The notes beneath the pieces were generated by a model, which saw only the letters and a list, made by a program, of their open reading frames with translations, was not told where the DNA came from and did no database searches. From positions 1 to 36,366 of the forward strand of contig JAIL01000247.1 of NCBI GenBank assembly GCA_000725195.1: a stretch of DNA of 36,366 nt. The letters are read 5' to 3'. Each line of letters opens with the position of its first letter. Positions within the stretch are counted from its first letter, which is position 1. The position numbers and the translations under genes are program-made. The DNA comes from Snodgrassella alvi SCGC AB-598-O02 (lineage in GTDB: Bacteria > Pseudomonadota > Gammaproteobacteria > Burkholderiales > Neisseriaceae). Below are positions 8,200-16,625 of the stretch, piece after piece.

Positions 8200-8817
8200 T
8201 CAACACTGCCATAATTGTTGATAAGCCTTAATCATTGAATTAAGCTGATTATCATCATTAATAACATCGAACACTACAGCATTAACGCCAAGTGATTTAA
8301 TTCTAATTGCACTCTCAACATCTTTCACCCCAGTTACAATAAACGGTGTTGTACCAACCTGCTCAAGATAAACTTTAACCTTATTCATTGATTGACTAGA
8401 TAAAGTATCTCCAGTTGAAGTTTGAGAAATATTATAGGCGATATAACTTGGCTGAACTAAAACGGTCTTATTTAGTTCTTCCTGTGTGTGAAAACTAACC
8501 CCCAACCGTAGTCCCGCACCCTGTAATTTAATTAGATCGACACTATCCAGATCTTTTTGCCCGAGATGGACGCCATAGGCGCCACAATCTAAAGCTTCCC
8601 ACCAATAGTCATTTATTAATAATTGCACCGAATTTTGTTGAGCATATGCTACACTACGTTCAATTTCATGATATAAAGCAGAACCAAATAAATTTTTATT
8701 CCGTAAAAGAATAGTGTTGGCACCAGCTTCATTCACTCGGGCTAACTGATCAGCTGTTGACACTACAGTATAAAAATTTAAAGATTCGCTAACTGATAAA
8801 AACGGTTTTATTAACAC
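8200..8817 (-). CDS. ThiE-like thiamine-phosphate synthase homologue, divergent C-terminal half
   Basis: TIM-barrel protein of the ThiE/TenI family, 205 residues against about 210 for ThiE. ThiE joins HMP-pyrophosphate to thiazole phosphate. The N-terminal half keeps family residues: LLRNKN (Arg and Lys of the pyrophosphate site, around 38-43), INDYWW, and YGVHLGQKDL (around 80-89), then LRLGVSFHTQEEL. The C-terminal half departs: the usual Gly-His-x-Phe-x-Thr-x-Thr-Lys stretch is replaced by AYNISQTSTGDT, the Gly-Gly-Ile phosphate loop by VTGVKD, and the following strand by AVVFDVI. It may be an inactive or re-purposed paralogue. No other thi gene or TPP riboswitch was seen nearby. It is divergent from the PiT transporter gene. 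Confidence 0.75.
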   Translation of the reverse strand: MLIKPFLSVSESLNFYTVVSTADQLARVNEAGANTILLRNKNLFGSALYHEIERSVAYAQQNSVQLLINDYWWEALDCGAYGVHLGQKDLDSVDLIKLQGAGLRLGVSFHTQEELNKTVLVQPSYIAYNISQTSTGDTLSSQSMNKVKVYLEQVGTTPFIVTGVKDVESAIRIKSLGVNAVVFDVINDDNQLNSMIKAYQQLWQC

Positions 8818-8926
8818 AATTTACTCCCTATTAATTAAAAATCTTTATAATGTCGTTTTTCCGGGCACATCTTTATGTCTATAATATTAATTTGCCTCAA
8901 TACAATTCACCATTTATTAAAACTTT

Positions 8927-10522
8927 ATGGTTTCTGACACATCTTCTTTGCGTTCGCCTCTGCTCATGCGAGTTAACTATGCATTTGCAGCATTATTAAT
9001 CGGAACTACCGCCTATTTTATTTATTGGGGACTAGGCTACACTAATCACCATTCACCTCTGTTATTTATTATTGCCACCTTGTTTGGTGCATTCATGGCA
9101 TTTAACATTGGTGGTAATGATGTTGCCAATTCATTTGGCACAAGTGTTGGTGCGGGTACGCTTACTATTCCTCAGGCTTTAGGTATAGCTGCTGTATTTG
9201 AAGTATCAGGAGCAGTCATTGCCGGAGGGGAAGTTACTAAGACTATACGTAACGGTATTATAGACCTTAGTGTAATGCATTTAACAGCATCACAATGTAT
9301 TAATGTCATGCTGGCTGCATTGCTCGCCTCTGCTGTATGGTTGTTAATTGCATCAAAAAAAGGTTTACCTGTTTCCACCACTCACTCCCTTATTGGTGGA
9401 TTAGTTGGTGCCGGTTTATGTCTAGGCTTTATGGTAACCGGTAATGCCAGTGCATTTAATTTAGTCCAATGGGAAAAAATGGGTGAAATAGGATTGTCCT
9501 GGATTGTTTCTCCATTACTGGGTGGCGCACTGTCATTCATTATGTTTAGTCAAATTAAAAAACGAGTACTGGACTACAATGATCGTGTCAACATAGCCTT
9601 AAAGGAAATCAAACAAGAGAAAAAAGCCTACAAGGAAAGACATAAAGCCTGGTTTGAGGGACTGAATGAAGCAGATAAAATAACGGTTTCATCTGCTATT
9701 GCTCGTGACGCAGAAATATATAATGATCCCGACTACAGCATAGAAGATCTTGAATCTGATTTTTATCGCGGTCTTGTTGATATAGAGCAACGGAAAAGTA
9801 ATATAGATACTTTTCAGGCATTACACAATTGGGTACCACTTATCTCTGCCTGTGGCAGTATGATGATTGTAGCCATGCTCTTATTTAAAGGTTTAACCAA
9901 TCTGCATCTGGGCTTTTCAGCTGTAACTAATTTTATGCTGATAATTATGATCGGAGCCTTAGTGTGGATGGCGACATTTATCTATGCCAAAACACTAAAA
10001 CGCAAAGATTTAAGTAAGTCAACATTTTTAATGTTTAGCTGGATGCAGGTATTCACTGCTGCTGGTTTTGCTTTCAGTCATGGTGCAAATGATATTTCTA
10101 ATGCTGTTGGTCCTTTTGCAGCGATCATGGATATTATTCGTACCGGAGATATCAGAGTCAATGCCAGTGCACAAATTCCAGCCCCGGTAATGGTTACTTT
10201 TGGTGTTGCTCTAATAGTAGGATTATGGTTTATTGGTAAAGAAGTGATTCAAACTGTCGGCACCAATCTGGCTAAAATGCATCCTGCATCTGGATTCACT
10301 GCAGAACTATCCTCTGCCACCATCGTTATGTTTGCAACCTTAATGGGTTTACCTGTATCAAGTACCCATATTCTAGTTGGTGCTGTTCTGGGTATAGGTT
10401 TAGTGAATCGTGATGCCAATTGGAAACTAATGAAACCAATTATATTAGCCTGGGTGATCACCTTACCTTCAGCTGGTCTCTTATCAATTTTGACCTTTCT
10501 GGGTCTAAATTGCATATTTTAG
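8927..10522 (+). CDS. Inorganic phosphate transporter, PiT family
   Basis: Inner-membrane low-affinity phosphate symporter of the PiT family. 531 residues with the typical inverted duplication: the first half has FNIGGNDVANSFGTSVGAG (from about residue 59) and the second half SHGANDISNAVGPFAA (about 385-400), each the PiT Gly-x-Asn-Asp-x-x-Asn signature. Each half also has the partner motif: GLPVSTTHSLIGGLVGAG and GLPVSSTHILVGAVLGIG. A long charged cytoplasmic loop (about 210-300, rich in Lys and Glu) separates the halves. There is an N-terminal membrane segment near 16-36. No phoU-like regulator is adjacent. Single-gene unit with a strong terminator. The symbol pit/pitA would be reasonable, but it is not fixed in this group. 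Confidence 0.95.
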   Translation: MVSDTSSLRSPLLMRVNYAFAALLIGTTAYFIYWGLGYTNHHSPLLFIIATLFGAFMAFNIGGNDVANSFGTSVGAGTLTIPQALGIAAVFEVSGAVIAGGEVTKTIRNGIIDLSVMHLTASQCINVMLAALLASAVWLLIASKKGLPVSTTHSLIGGLVGAGLCLGFMVTGNASAFNLVQWEKMGEIGLSWIVSPLLGGALSFIMFSQIKKRVLDYNDRVNIALKEIKQEKKAYKERHKAWFEGLNEADKITVSSAIARDAEIYNDPDYSIEDLESDFYRGLVDIEQRKSNIDTFQALHNWVPLISACGSMMIVAMLLFKGLTNLHLGFSAVTNFMLIIMIGALVWMATFIYAKTLKRKDLSKSTFLMFSWMQVFTAAGFAFSHGANDISNAVGPFAAIMDIIRTGDIRVNASAQIPAPVMVTFGVALIVGLWFIGKEVIQTVGTNLAKMHPASGFTAELSSATIVMFATLMGLPVSSTHILVGAVLGIGLVNRDANWKLMKPIILAWVITLPSAGLLSILTFLGLNCIF

Positions 10523-10536
10523 AATTAATATCTGAC

Positions 10537-10570
10537 AACGGATAAATTATAAATTTATCCGTTTTTTTTC
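10537..10570 (+). terminator. Rho-independent terminator after the PiT gene
   Basis: AACGGATAAATT (10537-10548) pairs with AATTTATCCGTT (10552-10563) over a three-base loop and is followed by a T tract, 15 bases after the stop codon. Confidence 0.9.
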
Positions 10571-10749
10571 TTTTTTTATTAAATGATAAAATAATTTCTT
10601 TCATCTAAATTAGTTTATTCAAGTTAAAAATTAATTTTATAAAATATGCAGGCAAAATAATCACGTTTTATCTTTCTGCAAAATTGAAAACCAATTACCA
10701 GATCTAAGTTATAATAATTTTTAGATTTAATGTAGTTGTTGTTCAGTCA

Positions 10750-11481
10750 GGGATAAGAGTTCCTTTTTATGTTGCCGCTATTTTTAGCTTGCTGGGGTTA
10801 CTAAGTGTTATTTTCTTATTTAAGGAGACGCTGCCTAAAGACAAGAGAAGAGCATTTAAAGTTGATAATCCGTTCTCTTCGGTAGCCTATTTTCTTAAGT
10901 ATAAAGGTTTATTTCATCTGTTTATTGTGCAAATAATTTTTATGTTTGCGACGCAGTTCTCTATTACTCTATGGCCGTTTTTTACAAAATATCGTTTTAC
11001 ATGGAATGATAGTCAAATCGCAACCTCTTTTGTTATCCTTGGAGTCGGTGGCTTATTTGCCCAAACAGTTTTGCTTAAGCTGGTCCACTATGTACTAAGC
11101 GATCGTCAGATTCCTCTGTTAGGTTTCATTTTATTTGCGCTGGGGTTGATATGTATTGCTCTTTCCAATAGTATTTTTGCGATATATATGGCGATGATGA
11201 TTTATAGTTTTTCAAGCATCAGTAACTCCTCCATGGTAAGTATTTTTTCATCGCAGGTTGCTGATTCTGAGCAAGGGCAGCTAATGGGGGCATTATCGTC
11301 TATTACCAGCTTTTGGGCTGTATTAGGACCAGTTTGCGCTACCAGTATGTATTACTTTATGGTTAGTCTGCCCTTACCAAATAGTGATGGGTACCTTTTT
11401 ATTTTTTCAGCAATCTTGGTATTGATATGCTTAATCCCGCTCTCTACAGGATTAAAAATAGCAACCGCTGGACATAATTAA
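10750..11481 (+). pseudogene. 5'-truncated TetA/TCR-type MFS transporter
   Basis: Only the C-terminal half of a 12-helix major facilitator is left. The frame can be read from about 10750 (GIRVPFYVAAIFSLLGLLSVIF, corresponding to TM6 of Tet-type exporters), through KETLPKDKR at the central loop, then six hydrophobic segments to the TAA at 11479-11481. A stop lies in frame at 10705-10707 and no related sequence precedes the junction, so about 160 residues (TM1-5) are missing. The only possible starts are internal TTG codons such as 10789. The closest resemblance is to drug or siderophore exporters (EntS-like). The next gene begins within 30 bases, so the two once formed an operon. Nothing identifies the deletion agent; no IS end was seen. 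Confidence 0.75.
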
Positions 11482-11508
11482 TTGTTGTCACGTAAGGTTT
11501 ATATTAAA

Positions 11509-12753
11509 ATGCCCCATAAAAAGATCAAAAATATCCCCAAACAGATTTGGTTTTTATTTTTTAGTTTATATTCCACGCAGTATATTGGCATTGGCATAAG
11601 CATGTTAGCTGTTGGGAGTTTAATTGTACGCGATAACGGTACTGCGCTGGATAAATTATTAATCTTTATTCTACTCCTGTCTTTTTGTCCAATTTTCTTT
11701 AAGGTGTTATGGGCGCCGTTTATTGATAAATATTTAAAAACATCTTCAGGCCATTATCGGAACTGGCTGTTGATTGCGCAATTTTTGATGATGTTGTGTT
11801 TATTTGCGAGTGCTTTTATTGATCCGGTTAATGATTATTTACTATCTTCATTGGTCATTTTATTTTTTTCATTTATGACCGCCACGCAAGATTTGGCGTT
11901 GTCAGGGTTAATCTGCAATATTTTTGAAGAGCATGAGCGATATCTTATTTCTAGTGTAAAAAGTGGCGGTTCTATGCTCGGCAAGATTATCGGCGGTGGC
12001 GTTGGGGTTGTGTTTTTGTTATTTCCTTTCATAGGCAGGACAGGCTATATGCTTTCGCTCTCTGCGATTTTGGCATTTACATGGGGGCAAGTATGGTTTT
12101 TTAATGAGTATAAGTTCAGTAAGAACAGTCGTATTTCTGAGACTACTGACAAAAATTATCGGGAGAATATTTTTTCAGTCTGGAAGGGAAAGAAAAGCTG
12201 GTGTGCTTTGCTGGTTATTATCCCTTTTGGCATTTTACCCTCTTATAGTCTGATATCTCCAGTGCTGCTTTATAGAGTCTGGCCAACTGATTCAAATGAT
12301 ATTATCATTTGGACAGAAGTATTCGGTTCGATGATAAGTCTGATGGCTATTTTCCTTGGTACTCGTCTGCTTAAAAAATTGACTCGGAAACAAAGCTTGT
12401 CGTTTTCTATTATATTCCATGCTTGCTGTTTATTGTCATTTATCCCTATCTCGCTGGGTTATAATAATGCCTTGCTAATTTAATTTTCATTTTTCATGTA
12501 CTTCGTTAGTTTGCCGTTTGTTTTTATCTCCCTATCTACCATTATTATGGATAATGCTGCCAGTAGCATAGCACCGGCTACAGCCTACAATGCTCAGACT
12601 GCAATTAGCTCTGTCTTTGGTTTTATCGTTGTATGCTTAAGCCTTTATTATTCTCTAATGTGGGGATATTTTGTCATAATCCTTGGTGCTGTTGCGATCT
12701 CTTTTTTTGCCGCATTTTTAGCAACCAGAGTCGTCCAAAATCAGTCTGATTAG
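11509..12753 (+). pseudogene. RhtX/FptX-family siderophore importer interrupted by an in-frame TAA
   Basis: Membrane permease of the RhtX/FptX group, MFS proteins that import ferric siderophores such as rhizobactin or pyochelin. The N-terminus (IPKQIWFLFFSLYSTQYIGIG), then KVLWAPFIDKY and GHYRNWLLIAQ, are the family's hallmark blocks. One TAA at 12481-12483 follows ...NNALLI; the same frame then continues 90 codons (SLPFVFISLSTIIMDNAASS...) to 12753. No shift is needed, so a single nonsense change splits an otherwise complete protein of about 414 residues. ATG at 11509 with AAGG upstream is the likely start; a TTG at 11482 is possible. Without readthrough the product would lose its last two or three helices. 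Confidence 0.8.
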
Positions 12754-12790
12754 CATTAACACTATACCTATTAAAACATTAAGTAACACG

Positions 12791-13253
12791 ATGACATTCA
12801 ATCAACAAAATTTTTCTATCAAAAAAATTATTTGAACCGTCCGTTACTTATTTGCAGCAATAAATTATTTAGCGTATTAGGAAATTTACTGAGCAAAAAG
12901 ATGTGGCTAACTCTTATAATAAAGAAGAGTCAGATAATATCTTTTCGACTTTAATCATTCCTGAAACGCCCGCAAGTATCGAATCCTATATTGATAATGT
13001 AAAAAATACTATCATTCCTATTTGGTCTCATTGAGCAAACCCAACGTATCCAGGGCATATGACCAGCCCCATGTCATCGTTAATTCCAGAAATGGGTCGA
13101 TTAATCCAGACATTAAATCAAATTATAGTTAAGCTGGAAACCAGCAGAGGATTAACACTGCCAGAGCATCAGTCGCTTAAATTATTGCATAAGGCAGTAT
13201 TTAACTATAATGATGATTTTAATAAGTATATTTTGAATCTATTCAAACTGTAA
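12791..13253 (+). pseudogene. N-terminal remnant of a PLP-dependent (group II) decarboxylase
   Basis: After a TGA at 13033-13035, the frame gives ANPTYPGHMTSPMSSLIPEM, then LNQIIVKLETSRGLTLPEHQSLKLLHKAVFN. This is the pattern seen near residue 80-140 of PanP/RhbB-type PLP decarboxylases (Gly-His-Met-Thr-Ser...Leu-Asn-Gln-x-x-Val-Lys-x-Glu-Thr-Ser). In the same frame before the TGA is ESYIDNVKNTIIPIWSH, which also fits. Further upstream a start-like MTFNQQNFSIKK (ATG 12791) and a segment NYLNRPLLICSNK lie in other frames, implying at least two frameshifts. The PLP-binding and catalytic part is absent: the frame ends at 13253. Recognition is from memory of the family and needs a search. Confidence 0.55.
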
Positions 13254-13334
13254 TCAATAATTTGATAACACCCTACTTTGGCATTTTCGTTTAATAAACA
13301 ATCTTTAATATTGTCGATAAGAAAAAACATATTG

Positions 13335-13356
13335 AAGCTATTTAATTAAATAGCTT
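13335..13356. repeat. 22-base perfect palindrome before yfeH
   Basis: AAGCTATTTAA (13335-13345) is followed immediately by its reverse complement TTAAATAGCTT (13346-13356). It lies 42 bases before the preferred yfeH start and could be an operator or an AT-rich cruciform. Confidence 0.5.
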
Positions 13357-13398
13357 TCAGCTAAAATAACCAATTTGCTCATAGTCGCATTAATCATT

Positions 13399-14394
13399 AT
13401 GACTATTACCAACTTGCTCAAAAAATTCTATATTGATCCTTTCTTAATTGCTATGCTTATTGTTGTAGGCACAGCAACTCTTTTCCCCTGTCAGGGAAAT
13501 ACTAAAACATTTTTCAGCTATCTGACTACTGTTGCCATTGCATTATTATTCTTTATGCATGGTGCTAAATTATCACGGCAGGCCATAGCAGAAGGTATTA
13601 GACATTGGCGTCTGCATTTAGTGGTATTTTGCAGTACATTTATATTATTTCCCTTAATCGGTTTAAGTTTACAGCTTTTTACTCCCAAATGGATAAGCCC
13701 TGAGATTTACCTTGGATTTCTGTATTTATGTACATTACCGGCTACTGTTCAGTCTGCAATTGCTTTTACTTCTGTCGGCGGTGGTAATGTAGCTGCTGCA
13801 GTTTGCAGTGCATCTGCTTCCAGTATTCTGGGTGTTTTCTTGTCACCAGTGCTAGTCGGTTTGCTAATGCCTACTAATGGCCAGCACGTTGATACTTCTG
13901 CCGCGATTATTTCTATCTTATTACAGTTGATGTTACCGTTTATAGTAGGACATTTGTGCCGTCCGCTGTTAGCAGGCTGGATTTACAAACACAGAGCATG
14001 GATAAATCGTACTGATCGCACTTCCATTTTATTGGTCGTGTACGTCGCGTTCAGTGATGCAATTGTTGAGGGTCTCTGGCACAGAATGAATCTTGGTTCA
14101 ATTGTTACCATTGTACTTATTAGTCTTATTATTTTGTTCGTGGTCATTGTGATTAATACTGTTAGTGCACGTGTATTTGGATTCAATAAGGCTGATGAAA
14201 TTACTATTGTATTTTGCGGATCTAAAAAAAGTTTAGCCAATGGTGTGCCTATGGCCAATGTATTGTTTCCGGCAAACACTGTTGGAATCCTGATTTTACC
14301 ATTGATGATTTTTCATCAATTGCAAATTATGGTTTGTGCGATACTGGCTCAGCGCTATGCTCGTATCACCAAGACTTCTGAAAAACATAGCTGA
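13399..14394 (+). CDS. yfeH: Bile acid:sodium symporter-family protein YfeH
   Basis: Integral membrane protein of the SBF-like group (BASS superfamily). E. coli YfeH is uncharacterised; solutes are not known. The starting ATG gives 331 residues (MTITNLLKKFYIDPF), matching YfeH, whereas the upstream TTG at 13375 would add a hydrophobic extension. Diagnostic stretches are AIALLFFMHGAKLSRQAI (about 45-62), LPATVQSAIAFTS and GGNVAAAVCSASASS (about 113-140), and DEITIVFCGSKKSLANG near 270-290. About ten membrane segments. It lies directly downstream of the decayed siderophore-type genes but is itself intact, with its own terminator. Confidence 0.92.
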   Translation: MTITNLLKKFYIDPFLIAMLIVVGTATLFPCQGNTKTFFSYLTTVAIALLFFMHGAKLSRQAIAEGIRHWRLHLVVFCSTFILFPLIGLSLQLFTPKWISPEIYLGFLYLCTLPATVQSAIAFTSVGGGNVAAAVCSASASSILGVFLSPVLVGLLMPTNGQHVDTSAAIISILLQLMLPFIVGHLCRPLLAGWIYKHRAWINRTDRTSILLVVYVAFSDAIVEGLWHRMNLGSIVTIVLISLIILFVVIVINTVSARVFGFNKADEITIVFCGSKKSLANGVPMANVLFPANTVGILILPLMIFHQLQIMVCAILAQRYARITKTSEKHS

Positions 14395-14524
14395 ATTTGT
14401 CCAAATCAGAATATTCTCTGCCAAAGCCATCACTGCATCTATCTATTATCAATGTTCAGTTATAAGGATTAAACCAACTAAACCAACAGTTTATTGAAGG
14501 AATGAATATCAGAGTACATTCATG

Positions 14525-14617
14525 AAGAGATAAAATATCTAATTTTTATCTCTTTCAGCCTTCGATATTAATTTATTCATTCCTTTCATTAAAAAACAGC
14601 CTTAGGGCTGCTTTTTT
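14525..14617 (+). terminator. Two hairpins after yfeH, the second a rho-independent terminator
   Basis: AAGAGATAAAA (14525-14535) pairs with TTTTATCTCTT (14544-14554). About 40 bases on, CAGCC (14597-14601) pairs with GGCTG (14606-14610), flanked by A6 and T6. The second is the standard terminator; the first may be an accessory or a minus-direction stop for tRNA-Thr read-through. The remaining 14395-14782 spacer holds only the tandem repeat at 14706. Confidence 0.75.
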
Positions 14618-14705
14618 AGAAACAAATGGTACAAGTTTTGCTTAGATAAATTATTATTATTTAATAAATAATTATGATAATTCACGAAAATACAGACTCC
14701 AAAAT

Positions 14706-14727
14706 TGGTACCTAAACTGGTACCTAA
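14706..14727. repeat. Tandem TGGTACCTAA repeat near tRNA-Thr
   Basis: TGGTACCTAA occurs at 14706-14715 and 14718-14727 (period 12), 55 bases beyond the 3' end of tRNA-Thr. Repeated GGTACC-containing motifs beside a tRNA 3' end resemble arm-type sites of tyrosine integrases, but no integrase gene is present. Confidence 0.5.
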
Positions 14728-14782
14728 TGATTTAGAATTTTCTGCATTATAGTAGTAAATTCAATTAATTATGAAGATAATA

Positions 14783-14858
14783 TGGTGCCAGCAATAGGAA
14801 TCGAACCTACGACCTTCGCGTTACGAGTGCGCTGCTCTACCTACTGAGCTATACTGGC
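14783..14858 (-). tRNA. tRNA-Thr (anticodon CGT)
   Basis: A 76-base cloverleaf on the minus strand: acceptor GCCAGTA with TGCTGGC, D arm GCTC/GAGC, anticodon loop CTCGTAA with anticodon CGT, T loop TTCGATT, and encoded CCA. It reads codon ACG. In the anticodon stem A31 faces C39 and G27 faces A43, leaving three Watson-Crick pairs; the second mismatch is shared with E. coli tRNA-Thr(CGT). Confidence 0.95.
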
Positions 14859-15045
14859 AATCTAATTTGAAGATGGTAAGTATAACATAATCAAAGCGCA
14901 GGATTAATGATCATTAAATCTTTCATAATGATCAGCATTAATTGATCATTTGGCTAATGAAATTAATTAAAACGACTTTGATTAATTAAATCGGTCACCA
15001 AAAAAAATTGCTTTTTCCAGTTTTACATATCTATATCAGCTGAGT

Positions 15046-15999
15046 TCAATATAGTCCCTTTTTTACTTTATTCATAACCAATGTCAAATTATGTTTTAGC
15101 ACATCATCCACCGCAGAAGGCACTTCAGCCAATAATTCTCGTTGCAAAGTCGTGACCAATCCAGCAGTATGTTTTTGCACTGCAACACGCACCATTCCAG
15201 CCAAAACATCTGCTAAATGCGGGCGCAACTTTTCACTAAGTTGTTGCAAAAGTTCTTGTTCCGAAATACAGGCCACACCACGATTAGCAACGCCTCTAGG
15301 TTCAATTACATGCATATGAACGTGAACTACTGACTGATTATTTTCTGGTTCACTATTTTCTTCACTAAGATTTTCTGTTTGAGGACTTACTTGATTTTCC
15401 GCTACAACATGAGACTCTTTGCCTTGTAAACTTATAGTGCATGTTGAAGGGGTATTGACGTCAACAGCACTTTGCAAACAATTTTGTGCCGCCAGCCAAT
15501 CTTCCTGAATAAGTAAAGCAGTATCATTCAATGCAGATTCTTGCTGCTGTATTTCCATTGAGTGTTTCTGCTGCCATTGTTTTAAATAAGTACGATATGC
15601 TTGCTCACGTTGTACTGGATCCAGCAAAACATCGCCAGACTTTTGGAATGGCACGGTAGTTTTAACCGAGGTAGTTGGTGAAATTTTGGCAGAAACTGCT
15701 GTTTTGATAACTTTAGGGTAAAGATTAATTTCTTGCCCATATTTTTTATTACCAGTTGAAGAAGGGATCGTATGATTCAGTTGCTTGGTTACAGCCGATA
15801 ATGCGTTGATCCCCTCTGTCTTTTTTTTGCGCTGACGCATTTGCTCAAGTGTCTGTTCCCAGGCAGGCTTTGCTTCATTTTGCTTAGTCGGACTTCCATA
15901 GCGATCAATAGACTTTTGTTTATGCTGTGGCTTACTATGAATGTCATCGTCCACTGTAAAAACGAGTTGATTGCGGTTTTCTTGTCGGTTTTTCACCAT
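15046..15999 (-). CDS. Unrecognised 317-residue cytoplasmic protein
   Basis: No family recognised with confidence. There is no signal peptide or membrane segment. Residues 1-60 are basic and polar (KNRQENRNQ, KPQHKQKS, MRQRKKK), consistent with a disordered tail. The middle (about 60-200) is low in hydrophobics and probably flexible. A His-rich strand VVHVHMHV (about 225-232) follows an acidic patch (SEENSEPENNQS). The last 75 residues (ELLQQLSEKLRPHLADVL... to KKGLY) are predicted amphipathic helices, broadly like the C-terminal helical part of the uncharacterised DUF2486-type proteins of Betaproteobacteria. It is separated from tRNA-Thr by 187 bases and is divergent from the small gene at 16139. 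Confidence 0.75.
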   Translation of the reverse strand: MVKNRQENRNQLVFTVDDDIHSKPQHKQKSIDRYGSPTKQNEAKPAWEQTLEQMRQRKKKTEGINALSAVTKQLNHTIPSSTGNKKYGQEINLYPKVIKTAVSAKISPTTSVKTTVPFQKSGDVLLDPVQREQAYRTYLKQWQQKHSMEIQQQESALNDTALLIQEDWLAAQNCLQSAVDVNTPSTCTISLQGKESHVVAENQVSPQTENLSEENSEPENNQSVVHVHMHVIEPRGVANRGVACISEQELLQQLSEKLRPHLADVLAGMVRVAVQKHTAGLVTTLQRELLAEVPSAVDDVLKHNLTLVMNKVKKGLY

Positions 16000-16138
16000 T
16001 TTCTCACTTCTTTATCAGGCAAAACTAAATAAAGAGGTAGCACTTTTGTGTCCACCAAGTTACATTAATTATAGCAACATTTAAACAATAAAATGCTAAA
16101 CTAACATATATTTTAATTTTGTAAGTAGGGAAATGAAT

Positions 16139-16390
16139 ATGAGTACAATTGAGCAACGAATTGAGTTTCTGGAAGAAAGACAAGAGGCATTATTAATGCA
16201 AAATAAGGTTCTGGCTACAGCTTTGAAAGGCTTATTACGTGCCTTACCAGCTGATATTGCTGAATTGGCAACTGAATCCATCCGCACCGCATTTGATAAT
16301 GAAGTTGCAGAATTACAATATGAAGAAAATCCACAGGTTGAACTTTTTCATGATGCGACCTATGCTTTTTTTCATGAACGCGAACATTAA
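16139..16390 (+). CDS. Small coiled-coil protein, unrecognised
   Basis: 83 residues. The opening IEQRIEFLEERQEALLMQNKVLATALKGLL (residues 3-33) has heptad spacing typical of a short coiled coil; an acidic C-terminal half ends FHEREH. It has no membrane segment or known motif. The start at 16139 is preferred because AGGG lies 8 bases upstream; an ATG at 16133 sits only 2 bases from that site. Its product could be a small structural or adaptor protein; nothing in the context says more. Confidence 0.7.
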   Translation: MSTIEQRIEFLEERQEALLMQNKVLATALKGLLRALPADIAELATESIRTAFDNEVAELQYEENPQVELFHDATYAFFHEREH

Positions 16391-16510
16391 TTTATTGGAT
16401 TTATAGGTTATATTTGCATAAATTAACAATATTTTTTGCTATAAAACTTCGTTTTTATAGTGTAACACCGAATAAGCAAACAAATTTTGTTTAAAATATA
16501 AATATAATAG

Positions 16511-16572
16511 AAGTGTTAATTGTGAATCTTGATTAGGATTTAAGATTTTATCAAAATATTCAATCAACACTT
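16511..16572. terminator. Bipartite hairpin between convergent small gene and ETF-QO gene
   Basis: AAGTGTTAATTG (16511-16522) pairs with CAATCAACACTT (16561-16572) with one G-T type mismatch, and inside it AATCTT (16525-16530) pairs with AAGATT (16542-16547). It lies in the 3' flank of both convergent genes and could stop either transcript, though no strong T tract adjoins it. Confidence 0.4.
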
Positions 16573-16625
16573 ATGATATTTATATCAACACAAATTCAGA
16601 TCAAAAAGTAAATAAAAATCTTTTT

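Noticed and set aside
8818..8926. Possible TPP riboswitch before the ThiE-like gene
   Set aside because: No CTGAGA or ACCTGA-type conserved core is present; the space is only 109 bases and also holds the PiT start.
10570..10740. Fur-box-like AAATGATAAAATAATTT before the decayed siderophore genes
   Set aside because: Too few matches to GATAATGATAATCATTATC in very AT-rich DNA to claim a Fur site.
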